Origin: Salegentibacter sp.
GTDB taxonomy: Bacteria > Bacteroidota > Bacteroidia > Flavobacteriales > Flavobacteriaceae
Assembly (NCBI GenBank): GCA_024635795.1
Contig: JAGXIH010000024.1
Location: 1 to 64,000, forward strand
DNA length: 64,000 nt
Direction: 5' to 3'
Below, one piece after another: positions 1 through 7,750 of the stretch. A model generated the notes under the pieces. It was not told where the DNA came from, ran no database searches, and was given only the letters and a program-made list of their open reading frames with translations. The position numbers and the translations under genes were made by a program. Every line of letters begins with the position of its first letter. Position 1 is the first letter of the stretch.

Positions 1-100
1 CAAGTTGATATTTGTTTAGTTTACCTGAGGTAAGTTCGTCTAAAATTTTCAATTTGAAAGATTCCGAATACCGTCTGATTACTTTGTCATTTTTATACAT
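1..100 (-). CDS. IS3-family transposase OrfA, N-terminal fragment cut by the window edge
   Basis: Reading leftward from an ATG at position 100, the frame stays open to the window edge and gives 33 residues beginning MYKNDKVIRRYSESFKLKIL. This matches the helix-turn-helix start of OrfA proteins of IS3-type elements (basic, R-Y-S-x-x-F-K motif). The rest lies outside the window, so intactness cannot be judged. It differs clearly from the OrfA near 47.6 kb, so two different elements are present. Confidence 0.7.
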   Translation of the reverse strand, partial: MYKNDKVIRRYSESFKLKILDELTSGKLNKYQL

Positions 101-213
101 AACTGTTTAGAATTATGTAGCCTTTATTCAGGACGGGTCATAAAAAAACCAATTTTAATGTATCTTTTATAGTGTTTCTTGGTCTACTTAGTGAACAATA
201 AAATCCTGAGACT

Positions 214-327
214 ATGAATAATTGTAAATGCACCAATTGTGATTGTACCAAATGTAATTGCAAAAATTGTTTAGAAAGCAACTGTCCCTGTTCTAAATGC
301 GATTGTGAAAAATGCAGCTGCTGTTAA
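214..327 (+). CDS. Metallothionein-like cysteine-rich small protein (37 aa)
   Basis: This short frame encodes 37 residues, 14 of them cysteine, arranged as repeated C-x-C and C-x-x-C pairs and ending CSCC. The rest is mostly Asn, Lys, Asp, Ser and Thr, with no hydrophobic segment, so it should be a cytosolic metal-binding peptide. It begins MNNCKCTNCDCTKC. The start ATG at 214 is the only one that keeps the whole Cys array. A 9-bp stem terminator follows at once. The neighbours are an ECF sigma factor and a copper operon, which supports binding of Cu, Zn or Cd. The metal is an inference, and I cannot place it in a named metallothionein family. Confidence 0.7.
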   Translation: MNNCKCTNCDCTKCNCKNCLESNCPCSKCDCEKCSCC

Positions 328-334
328 ATCAGAT

Positions 335-360
335 AAAGGTTAGTCTATGTGCTAACCTTT
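335..360 (+). terminator. Intrinsic terminator or attenuator between the Cys-rich peptide and the sigma factor
   Basis: A 9-bp perfect stem (AAAGGTTAG / CTAACCTTT) with an 8-nt loop is followed by an AT-rich tail with a run of five T. It ends 16 bases before the preferred sigma-factor ATG, so it may end the peptide transcript or attenuate readthrough into the sigma gene. Confidence 0.6.
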
Positions 361-375
361 ATTATATTTTTGAAT

Positions 376-900
376 ATGGAAACTCAAAAAATATGGAACA
401 GGTTCGGTGAGGAACTATATTTTTTCATTCTTAAAAAAGTGAAGGATAAGAATGCTGCAAATGATATCTTCCAGAATAGCTTTCTGAAAATCCATAAAAA
501 CCTGTCTAAGCTTAAAAAAGAAGAAAAAACAAAAGCCTGGGTCTTTCAAATTGCCAGAAATGAAATAGTGAATCACTTCAATAAAGAATCTGTTTATCTG
601 GAGCAGTTAAATACCAATAAGGAAACTCCGCTGGAAAAATATCAGCACATATGCTGTTTTGATAAATTTATAAATGATCTGCCCAAAATTTACAGGGAAG
701 TAATTGAACTGGTGTATATCAAAGGCCATAAACAAAAAGATGTGGCAGGAATATTAGATATAAGCCTTGAAAATGTAAAAGCAAGAATAAGGAGAGCGAA
801 AGATATTTTAAAGAAAAATTTCAATGAATGTTGTAAATATGAATTTGATAAAAATGGTAATTTAACCGGAGAATCGAATTGTTCCGTATGTAAGACATAA
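376..900 (+). CDS. ECF-type RNA polymerase sigma factor, SigZ-like
   Basis: This 174-residue protein has sigma-70 region 2 (about residues 5-75; NAANDIFQNSFLKIHKNL and AWVFQIARNEIVNHF) and region 4 (about residues 95-150; IYREVIELVYIKGHKQKDVA, then a helix-turn-helix with NVKARIRRAKDIL). An in-frame ATG at 349 lies inside the loop of the preceding terminator hairpin, so the ATG at 376 (METQKIW) is preferred. The C-terminal tail is unusual: Cys-Cys near residue 153 and a final C-S-V-C-K-T. SigZ-like factors of Bacteroidota often end this way, and no separate anti-sigma gene follows. Metal or redox sensing through these cysteines is an inference from the neighbouring metallothionein-like and copper genes. 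Confidence 0.85.
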   Translation: METQKIWNRFGEELYFFILKKVKDKNAANDIFQNSFLKIHKNLSKLKKEEKTKAWVFQIARNEIVNHFNKESVYLEQLNTNKETPLEKYQHICCFDKFINDLPKIYREVIELVYIKGHKQKDVAGILDISLENVKARIRRAKDILKKNFNECCKYEFDKNGNLTGESNCSVCKT

Positions 901-995
901 TGAAAATACGCCTGCCAATCGGGTAGTCGACTCCCCTAAGATAAATTGATAGAACACTTGCTGGCTAAAGCTGCTCTCTTTGAAAGCAGGCTTTT

Positions 996-1030
996 GTTTA
1001 TTCAGGCAGTAAAAGAAGTCTCCTGACTCT
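996..1030. repeat. Flanking repeat copy 1, hairpin-forming
   Basis: About 35 bases here match 10382-10417 at roughly 85 per cent (shared core AAAGAAGTCTCCTGACT). The core folds as a short hairpin (AGTC-TCCT-GACT). Read on the minus strand it is followed by TCTTTTAC, so it could also terminate the copper operon whose last gene ends at 1040. The two copies bracket the copper operon and the ApbE module. Confidence 0.5.
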
Positions 1031-1039
1031 AGTGGTAAA

Positions 1040-3352
1040 TTAGAAAAGCCATGACAAACCTGCTCCTGCGCCAAAACGATTATCATAACTGGCGATGAGC
1101 CTTATGTTTTTTCCGGCGACGTATTCCAGGCCTGCCTGCCAGGTTTCTTCGCTTTCAAAATCTGAATTGTCCGGTAAGTTCGTATTCCACCCAAAATCCA
1201 TTTGATACTCATATTCTCCAAAAACACCTAATCTGGGAAAAACCATTAATCCTGCGCTAAGCCCAATTTTTGGCCTCAGTTTGTTGTCTATAAGCAACTC
1301 AGAATTAATTAGCATAGGCAGTAAATATCGAATTCCTCCAATGGCTGTAGTCTCGAGCTCGTCAAGATCATCCTCCATTTCATTTTCCACGCTTACCCCT
1401 CCAAATAATCTGAAATAATCGTTCAAATAACGCTCATAGGTAAGGCTGGCCTCCAGATTTTCATTCCATCCATATTCACCCCGAAATGTAAACTGATTTC
1501 GAATGTTAGAAGCCGTGGCATACAATTCAGTCATATGGCTTGCGGCCATGACTTCTCCCCAGGTAAACATCTCATTGGCTTCTGTAGTTAGGTTAGATAA
1601 AGGAAACTCCTTTAAACGTTCATCACGCGGGGTATCATAACTAAATGCCCTGGCCATGCCGGCGTTCAAATGGTAAAGGACATGACAGTGAAAAAACCAA
1701 TCTCCATATTCATTAGCATCAAATTCTATAACCGTTTTCTGCATTGGAGCAACATTCACTGTATGTTTTAAAGGGGAATATTCTCCATGTTCATTAATCA
1801 CCCTGAAGAAATGCCCATGCAGGTGCATAGGATGGTGCATCATGGTGAGGTTATTAAGGGTGATCCGGACCTTTTGCCCCTGGTCGATTTTAATTTTATC
1901 GGTTTCCGAAAGAGGTACCCCATTGATACTCCATACATACCGGTTCATATTTCCTGTTAAGTTGAACAACATTTCCTTAAGAGGCTGTTCATCAGAAATA
2001 GTCGTTTTTTCCGGAGATCTTAAATAATCATAGTTAAATTCAGGGTTTCCTGCGGTCTTCATATTGCTGCCTATAACCACCTCAGCCGGTAAGGGTTTTT
2101 GATCCATATCCATCTTCATACCATCCTGGACCGGCATGTCCTGCTTCATTTCTTCGTCCTTTTCCATCTCCATACTTTCACCGTTCATATCCATTTTCAT
2201 TGAATACTTCTTCATGACTTTTATGGAATCCTGATGACCCGGTCTGAATTTAGATGCGGGAGCCCCCATTTTCATATCCATAGACATCATTTGCTTCATA
2301 ATTTCAATAAGATCTGGTTCCGGAACTTCAGGCGCGGCTATCACAGGTCCTTCGCCGAGATGGGTAATAGATTCCCCAGACCCATCCTGAGAAGTTGCCC
2401 TGATCTCTAATTTTCCATTTTCGGGAATAGTTACAATAAAGTCGTAGGTTTCAGCTACGGCAATAAGCGTTTTATCCTTTTTTATGGGTACTACATTTAA
2501 TCCATCAGCAGCAATCAGAGTAGGATCCGCACCAAAAGTCAACCAGAAATAGGAAGCAGCAGAGGCATTCACAAACCTTAATCTAACTTTTTCTCCCGGT
2601 TCGAATTCGGGATATTCCTGTTTAGGTTTACCATTCACCAGGAAAAGATCATGGTAATTATCTGATATCGCAACATCGGGCATACGCTGCCAGCTCATTT
2701 TTAACTTTTCTGCAAGCGCATCCTTTTTCAATATTTTATTTAAACTTTGAATCTGACCTTTTTTGATTAGATACCATTCATTACCCCTTTTCAGGTTTTT
2801 CAGTTGTTTATGGGGTTTTTCATCCATCCAGTCTGATAAAGTCAGCACCAGATCATGGTCATATTCAAATTCAGGTTCTTTGGGGTTTATCTGGATCGCA
2901 CCATATACCCCTCTTTGTTCCTGCAATCCGGTATGGGAGTGATACCAATAGGTCCCTGATTGTTTAAGAGCAAATTCGTAGGTAAAGGTTTCCCCAGGAC
3001 GAATAGGGGGAGTGGAAAGGTAAGGAACTCCGTCAAAAAAATTGGGGAGTAAAAGACCATGCCAGTGAACTGAGGTTTCCTTATCCATATTATTGGTGAC
3101 GTGAATTTTAGCATATTCCCCCTCGGTGAACTCCAATACGGGACCTGGGATTCCTCCATTAATGGTCATGGCCTTCACAGAATCCCCGGTCAGGTTCACT
3201 ATTTCTTCATCTATGGTGATATTGTATTCATGTACCGGCCAATTATCTACGTTCCCTTCCACAGAAGCGCTACGATCCTGCTGACCTAAAGTTAAAGTGA
3301 TCGTACAAAAAAACAAAACGCTAAATAGCCATAACCCCCTATTTTTATTCAT
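1040..3352 (-). CDS. CopA-type multicopper oxidase fused to a C-terminal CopB-like barrel domain
   Basis: This 770-residue exported protein has a signal peptide (MNKNRGLWLFSVLFFCTITL) and three cupredoxin domains. All four copper motifs are visible: HWH (96-98), HSH (138-140), HPMHLH in the third domain, and HCHVLYHLNAGM with the type 1 Cys at 556. Before the last domain lies a Met/Asp/Lys-rich stretch of about 80 residues (MKMDM-type repeats), as in CopA and PcoA. After the oxidase, residues 607-770 form a separate domain of alternating amphipathic strands ending in Trp-Leu-Phe, like CopB/PcoB outer-membrane proteins, which are normally encoded separately. The likely role is periplasmic Cu(I) oxidation and copper handling at the outer membrane. 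It is the last gene of the leftward copper operon. Confidence 0.9.
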   Translation of the reverse strand: MNKNRGLWLFSVLFFCTITLTLGQQDRSASVEGNVDNWPVHEYNITIDEEIVNLTGDSVKAMTINGGIPGPVLEFTEGEYAKIHVTNNMDKETSVHWHGLLLPNFFDGVPYLSTPPIRPGETFTYEFALKQSGTYWYHSHTGLQEQRGVYGAIQINPKEPEFEYDHDLVLTLSDWMDEKPHKQLKNLKRGNEWYLIKKGQIQSLNKILKKDALAEKLKMSWQRMPDVAISDNYHDLFLVNGKPKQEYPEFEPGEKVRLRFVNASAASYFWLTFGADPTLIAADGLNVVPIKKDKTLIAVAETYDFIVTIPENGKLEIRATSQDGSGESITHLGEGPVIAAPEVPEPDLIEIMKQMMSMDMKMGAPASKFRPGHQDSIKVMKKYSMKMDMNGESMEMEKDEEMKQDMPVQDGMKMDMDQKPLPAEVVIGSNMKTAGNPEFNYDYLRSPEKTTISDEQPLKEMLFNLTGNMNRYVWSINGVPLSETDKIKIDQGQKVRITLNNLTMMHHPMHLHGHFFRVINEHGEYSPLKHTVNVAPMQKTVIEFDANEYGDWFFHCHVLYHLNAGMARAFSYDTPRDERLKEFPLSNLTTEANEMFTWGEVMAASHMTELYATASNIRNQFTFRGEYGWNENLEASLTYERYLNDYFRLFGGVSVENEMEDDLDELETTAIGGIRYLLPMLINSELLIDNKLRPKIGLSAGLMVFPRLGVFGEYEYQMDFGWNTNLPDNSDFESEETWQAGLEYVAGKNIRLIASYDNRFGAGAGLSWLF

Positions 3353-3417
3353 TATCTTAATTTTTCCTGGTTAATCCTTTCTCCCTGAAATTATTGTGGG
3401 TTTTTATGTTTTCCACT

Positions 3418-3618
3418 TTATCTGTTTTCCTTGAGAGTTTCTTTTTGATTTTCAAATTCCTCCTTGGTTATTTCACCTCTTGCATACCTTTCTTCTAATA
3501 TATTCATAGGACTCTTAGGTCTTTTTTCAACCGGCCCTTTTTTATTTTTACTGGCATAAAAGAATATCACGAAAAAAAGAAGGCCAAAACCTATTATCCA
3601 CCACCACCACATCATCAT
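3418..3618 (-). CDS. Small SHOCT-domain membrane protein
   Basis: This 66-residue protein starts MMMWWWWIIGFGLLFFVIFF, a single N-terminal membrane helix, and ends with the SHOCT motif (ILEERYARGEITKEEFENQK), a short C-terminal oligomerisation domain. Such proteins often accompany copper efflux and multicopper oxidase genes in Bacteroidota. It lies 22 bases upstream of the Met-rich lipoprotein's 3' end, in the middle of the copper operon. Its molecular role is unknown. Methionines and tryptophans at the N-terminus could interact with copper, but that is speculation. Confidence 0.8.
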   Translation of the reverse strand: MMMWWWWIIGFGLLFFVIFFYASKNKKGPVEKRPKSPMNILEERYARGEITKEEFENQKETLKENR

Positions 3619-3640
3619 AATTGTTATATTTTAGTATTTA

Positions 3641-4156
3641 TTATTTCTCAGAATTGGAGTTTTTCTCCTTCATCTTAGACTTCATTTTTTCCTTCATTTC
3701 CGGATTTTCCATCATCTTTTTCATCATATCCTTTTTCATCTCCTTGTTTTTATACATTTTTTCCATCAGCATTTTTCTGCCTTCCGGACTTTTCAGCATT
3801 TTTTCGATCATCATTGATTGCATTTTTCCTTGAATTTCAGGGTTCTTCTCCATCATTTTCTGCATATGCGAATTAACCCTCTCCTTCATATCAGGATTAT
3901 TTTTCATCATTTCCTTCATTCTTGCCGATTCCATCATTTGCATTTGGCTTTGCATCATAATCCTTCTTGCTTCCTCATCTTGCTGCGCCAGTTCTATAAA
4001 TTCATTCAGTTGCCCCGGGTTTGAAATCATTTCCTGATATACTGCCTCCCGATTGTTTTGAAGTTCCATTGTCTCAGTTGCATCAAAGCTCGATTTACAG
4101 CTAACAAATGCGCCTATTATACCAATAATCATTAGTGTTTTTGAAATAGTTCTCAT
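3641..4156 (-). CDS. Met/Lys/Glu-rich lipoprotein, probable copper-binding protein
   Basis: This 171-residue protein has a lipoprotein signal with Cys at about residue 20 (IIGIIGAFVSCKSSF). From about residue 65 it consists of repeated helix-forming Met-rich units, such as KEMMKNNPDMKERV, HMQKMMEKNPEIQGKM and KDMMKKMMENPEMKEKM. The repeat M-M-x-x-N-P-x-[MI]-[KQ] recurs about every 15-22 residues. Met-rich periplasmic segments bind Cu(I) in proteins such as CopA and PcoE, so a copper buffer or chaperone role is likely but inferred. It sits between the two multicopper oxidase genes. I do not recognise a named family. Confidence 0.75.
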   Translation of the reverse strand: MRTISKTLMIIGIIGAFVSCKSSFDATETMELQNNREAVYQEMISNPGQLNEFIELAQQDEEARRIMMQSQMQMMESARMKEMMKNNPDMKERVNSHMQKMMEKNPEIQGKMQSMMIEKMLKSPEGRKMLMEKMYKNKEMKKDMMKKMMENPEMKEKMKSKMKEKNSNSEK

Positions 4157-4251
4157 TGTGTTTAGTATTTAGTTAAAAATTAGTCTTACTATTTTCTGGT
4201 TTTATAAACCATTAGAAAAAATCTTTATTATAAATAATATTTCTTCCTGTT

Positions 4252-5916
4252 TTATGTGATTTTAAAGTTTCTCATCATACCCATATCTTCGTGTTCCAGA
4301 TTATGACAGTGGTAAAGGAAAAGGCCTTTGAAGTCTGAAAAGTGCATAATGACCTTAATTTCCATACCCGGCATTAGTAGCACTGTATCCTGCCAGCCTT
4401 CATCTATAAAACCATCCTTGATAGATTCCCAAACCGAAGGATCCATTTCGGAAGTATCGCGTTCCAAAACATTAAACTGTACCTGATGTATGTGAACAGG
4501 GTGGGGCATCTGCATCATATTCCCCATACCTCCATCTTCACTTCCTCGCCCCATCATACCGCCGCCGCCATCCATCATGCCACCATCACCCATCATGCCG
4601 TTACCGCCCATCATATTTCCTCCTTTATTGGAAAACTGCCAGATTTCAGTAGTATTCAATTTTACTGTTTCCTCTTCAGCTACACCTCTGGCTTCCCAGG
4701 TCCTGCCATTAATTGTCCACTGCATTCTCTGCATGAAGAAATTAAATTCCCTGGGATTATTTTTATTAATCGCAGTGTTGGGGTCCAGGCTATTATAAGC
4801 TACAAGTTTTTCAGGAAGCAGAAAATCATTCGAACCGCTCCCGTTCATTTTAATTTTAAAAAGACTGTATTCAGAACCTAAAGGCAAACGGGTATTATCA
4901 GCATTCATCATTCCACCATTCATCATTCCACCCATCATACCGCTTTCAAAGGCAAGGCTTTTTAATTCAATTTCATCTCCTTGTTTTTTATTTTTTAGAT
5001 CCAGCCATATGTCAATTCTCTCTGCCGGAGCCAGCATTAAGTAAGGCATTTCTTTAGATTGTTCCAGGATACTACCATCAACTCCAATTACTGTAAGTGG
5101 CTCCCCGTTATCCCAGGCTAGTTTGTAAATTCTTGAATTCGAACCATTAAGGACCCTTAGCCTGTAATTACATCCTGCTTTAAGGGATAATTCTTGTTCC
5201 GGCCTGCCGTTCACAAAGATTTCATCACCAAGAAAGCCATTCATCCTATCCATTCTTCCGCCATCAAGGTAAACCAGTTGGTTGTTATTATCAATACTAC
5301 GGTCCTGAATGACCACCGAACGATCAAATTCGCCTGTGGGAAGGCCCAAATTGTCCTCTTTCTTATCTGTTACCAGCAACATCCCGGCAAGGCCGTTGTA
5401 TACCTGTGGCCCGGTGCGGCCATGAGGATGAGGGTGATACCAATAAGTTCCTGCACGGTTCATTACCTCATATTCGTATACATAAGTTTCACCATTGGAG
5501 ATTACGTCCGTTGGATGGCCGTCGTACTCTTCCGGGACATGCATCCCGTGCCAATGCACGATACTTTCCTCCTGCAACTCATTTTTAAAGCGTATTCGTA
5601 TTTTCTGGCCTTTGCGCACTTTAATTGTGGGGCCAAGATAACTGTCAGGAGTTTGCTGAAGGCTGCCGGGTTCCCCCTTTATCAATTCACTCTTAAAGGA
5701 CCAGCATTTTGTTTTTTCTCCGTCAAATAAGCCTATTTCCCGTTCAGTTGCAGTTAGTTCAATATCAAGATCGGGTTTAAAATCGGGGTTCAATTTTAAA
5801 GGCTCTTCATTACTATTTGCATTAGCACAGGACTGAAATAACGGCCAGGTAATAAGTATAGATGCACCAGCACAGCCAAGTTTTATGAAATTTCTTCTAT
5901 CATTTTTGATACTCAT
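4252..5916 (-). CDS. CueO-like multicopper oxidase, Tat-exported
   Basis: This 554-residue oxidase has a twin-arginine type leader (NDRRNFIKLGCAGASILI) and a possible lipobox Cys at 30. Copper ligands are complete: HWH at 121-123, HPH at 161-163, HPVHIH in the third domain, and HCHNLEHEDMGMM at 536-548, giving type 1 Cys537, His542 and axial Met547, the same spacing as in CueO. Two Gly/Met-rich inserts (for example MMGGMMNGGMMN and a longer one just before HPVHIH) resemble the CueO Met-rich lid and would take up Cu(I). The likely activity is cuprous oxidase in the periplasm. It follows DUF305 by 53 bases in the copper operon. Confidence 0.92.
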   Translation of the reverse strand: MSIKNDRRNFIKLGCAGASILITWPLFQSCANANSNEEPLKLNPDFKPDLDIELTATEREIGLFDGEKTKCWSFKSELIKGEPGSLQQTPDSYLGPTIKVRKGQKIRIRFKNELQEESIVHWHGMHVPEEYDGHPTDVISNGETYVYEYEVMNRAGTYWYHPHPHGRTGPQVYNGLAGMLLVTDKKEDNLGLPTGEFDRSVVIQDRSIDNNNQLVYLDGGRMDRMNGFLGDEIFVNGRPEQELSLKAGCNYRLRVLNGSNSRIYKLAWDNGEPLTVIGVDGSILEQSKEMPYLMLAPAERIDIWLDLKNKKQGDEIELKSLAFESGMMGGMMNGGMMNADNTRLPLGSEYSLFKIKMNGSGSNDFLLPEKLVAYNSLDPNTAINKNNPREFNFFMQRMQWTINGRTWEARGVAEEETVKLNTTEIWQFSNKGGNMMGGNGMMGDGGMMDGGGGMMGRGSEDGGMGNMMQMPHPVHIHQVQFNVLERDTSEMDPSVWESIKDGFIDEGWQDTVLLMPGMEIKVIMHFSDFKGLFLYHCHNLEHEDMGMMRNFKIT

Positions 5917-5969
5917 ATCTTATTGTAGTTTACAATCTCATGCTAATCTCCCCTTTCCATTAATTATTT

Positions 5970-6425
5970 TTACTCATTCTCCAGTCGATAAATTATTTTC
6001 TTCATTTGAGCGATCTCTCTTTTTTGAGCCTCAATAATTTCTTTGGCAAGTTCTTTAGTTTCAGGGTCTTTTAGATCTGCTTCCTGACTTGTTAAAATAG
6101 CTGAAGCATGATGGGGGATCATCCCTTTCATATACTGAATATCAGAAATACCGGCTTGTGTTCGCATCATATAATAAACAGAACCAAAACCAACGATGGC
6201 AACCACTAATATAATTGTGTTCAGCGTTTTATTTTTATACATCCCCAACATAAATAAAAGCATGATAACCGCCATGGCTGTGATCATTAGAAGGGTCATG
6301 TAAGTACGCATAGTGCTTAACATAACATATTCAAACTTATCGGCGTTTAAGAACATGATGCCGTACATCACAACAAATGAGACCAACATCATTAGTCCGA
6401 ATTTCACATAATTACCTTTTTGCAT
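5970..6425 (-). CDS. DUF305 membrane protein
   Basis: This 151-residue protein has three predicted membrane helices (about residues 9-26, 42-61 and 68-86) and then a DUF305 four-helix type segment with the characteristic MKGMIPHHASAI motif (His106-His107) and a Lys/Glu-rich helix ending QMKKIIYRLENE. DUF305 proteins are ferritin-like helical proteins commonly linked to copper resistance genes. It lies 3 bases after the DUF3347 gene, so the two are probably translated together. Its biochemical role is not established; metal binding by the His pair is inferred. Confidence 0.85.
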   Translation of the reverse strand: MQKGNYVKFGLMMLVSFVVMYGIMFLNADKFEYVMLSTMRTYMTLLMITAMAVIMLLFMLGMYKNKTLNTIILVVAIVGFGSVYYMMRTQAGISDIQYMKGMIPHHASAILTSQEADLKDPETKELAKEIIEAQKREIAQMKKIIYRLENE

Positions 6426-6428
6426 AAT

Positions 6429-6980
6429 TTATTTTTTTGGTTTGATTGCTTCTTTTACACTACCGCATTTCGGCATTTTTTCCCCTCCGTAAGGGTTTTT
6501 GATTTCTTCGATTTCTGCGAACCAAAATGCTCCCTTATTGTTGAAGGCCATGGGGCAGAATTGCTTATAAATGGTCCCTCCGGAAAGGTTCTGCTTGAAG
6601 AGCGTTTCTACCTCAATACTAAACTCAGAAAAGCTACTTCTTAACTGTTCTATATCTTCGGCCTCAGCCATATTTTCTGAAAGTGACTTTAATTCCGGAA
6701 AGTCTTCGTTGAAACTGTTGGCAATACTTTCAGAAGCATCCTGGGCGGTTTCCAGGTCATCATTAAACAGGGCAGTTCTCACCATTAAATAATAATAATA
6801 TACAGTGCCTGTCATGCCATCTTTAAAACTGCTGTCGGCGATATCCGGAGTTTCCTCTTTCTTTTCTTTAACCTCTTCTGCGGTATTTACTTCTACGCTT
6901 TGTTCCTGTTTTTTATCAATACAGGCCGTAAAGACAAAAAATAGCAGGGGAAGCAACCAGATTTTTCTTATGTGTTTCAT
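6429..6980 (-). CDS. DUF3347 lipoprotein, first gene of the copper operon
   Basis: This 183-residue lipoprotein (signal LLPLLFFVFTACIDK, lipid Cys at 20) carries a DUF3347 domain. A helical region runs from about 55 to 135, then comes the family hallmark FCPMAFNNKGAFW and a final MPKCG motif, two conserved Cys that could bind copper. The same domain is often found fused to CusB-type periplasmic adaptors, which points to metal handling in the periplasm. It is the promoter-proximal gene of the leftward operon, separated by about 330 bases from the divergent thioredoxin gene. Confidence 0.85.
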   Translation of the reverse strand: MKHIRKIWLLPLLFFVFTACIDKKQEQSVEVNTAEEVKEKKEETPDIADSSFKDGMTGTVYYYYLMVRTALFNDDLETAQDASESIANSFNEDFPELKSLSENMAEAEDIEQLRSSFSEFSIEVETLFKQNLSGGTIYKQFCPMAFNNKGAFWFAEIEEIKNPYGGEKMPKCGSVKEAIKPKK

Positions 6981-7311
6981 AATGTAATTTTGATTGGTTT
7001 AAATCTAAGTTATAGCTTAATAAATTAGTCTTTTCTAAAGTTTTCATAAAAGTTCAGGCTAGCATTTTATACATAGATTAAAAGCGTGGATTGGGAGTTG
7101 GATTTCCCGGATTTTGAAACTAAGAGTGAGAATTTGGGAAATTAGAAGGAGATAGTGGACTCCAGGGATTTTTTGTTCAGAAGAAAAGAATTAATAATTG
7201 TAAGGAATGATCAAGCCAAGCTTCTAATACCTCAGCAACTCACACATAATTCACATTCGCATAAATACGAATAGAATCATATTGACGTTATTAGTTAATA
7301 AAATACAAATA
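6981..7311. promoter_or_regulatory. Shared intergenic region between the divergent copper operon and ApbE module
   Basis: This stretch of 331 bases separates two divergent operons, so promoters for both must lie here. An inverted repeat ATTCG-N8-CGAAT at 7255-7272 sits 40 bases before the thioredoxin start and could be an operator. I found no convincing TTG/TAnnTTTG pair on either strand. No open frame of interest is present. Confidence 0.35.
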
Positions 7312-7749
7312 ATGAAAAAAGGATTAATATTAGTAATTCTACTTTTGAACTTTAGTACTGTCTTCTCACAGCAATGGGAGACAGATTTTGAAAAAGCAAA
7401 AGAACTTGCAACTGAAGAAAATAAACCAATCGTGTTGGTGTTCCAGGGTTCAGACTGGTGTGCACCCTGCATCAAATTAAACAGAGAAATTTGGAGTACA
7501 GACGCCTTTAAAAAGTATGCGCTAAATAATTACATTATGCTGCAGGCAGATTTCCCTAGAAAAAAGAGAAATGCTTTATCAGAAACACAAAGTAAAGCAA
7601 ATGCGAAATTAGCAGAAACCTATAACAGGAAGGGTATATTTCCCTTTGTGGTTGTCCTCGATTCAGATGGGAAAGTACTCGGGAAAACCGGCTATAAAAA
7701 AACTACTCCCGAAAAATATATTAAGGAGATAAATGCATTAGTAAAATAA
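7312..7749 (+). CDS. Exported thioredoxin-fold protein
   Basis: This 145-residue protein has a signal peptide (MKKGLILVILLLNFSTVFSQ) followed by a thioredoxin fold. The active site is WCAPC (Trp49, Cys50, Cys53), and the cis-Pro region is IFPFVVVLDSDGK. It resembles the thioredoxin-7/DUF255-like periplasmic reductases. A TTG upstream at 7282 is in frame, but only the ATG at 7312 gives a clean signal peptide. The gene starts a tightly packed operon, with one base between it and apbE, which suggests it reduces or protects a Cys-bearing partner, perhaps the DUF4266 protein with its C-x-C tail. Confidence 0.85.
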   Translation: MKKGLILVILLLNFSTVFSQQWETDFEKAKELATEENKPIVLVFQGSDWCAPCIKLNREIWSTDAFKKYALNNYIMLQADFPRKKRNALSETQSKANAKLAETYNRKGIFPFVVVLDSDGKVLGKTGYKKTTPEKYIKEINALVK

Positions 7750-7750
7750 T

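Noticed and set aside
5194-5730. A 178-codon open frame opposite the CueO-like oxidase
   Set aside because: Antisense to conserved copper-site codons; no ribosome site, signal or motif.
7255-7272. ATTCG-N8-CGAAT as a specific operator
   Set aside because: Five-base arms are too short to claim a site without a second copy; mentioned only within the intergenic entry.
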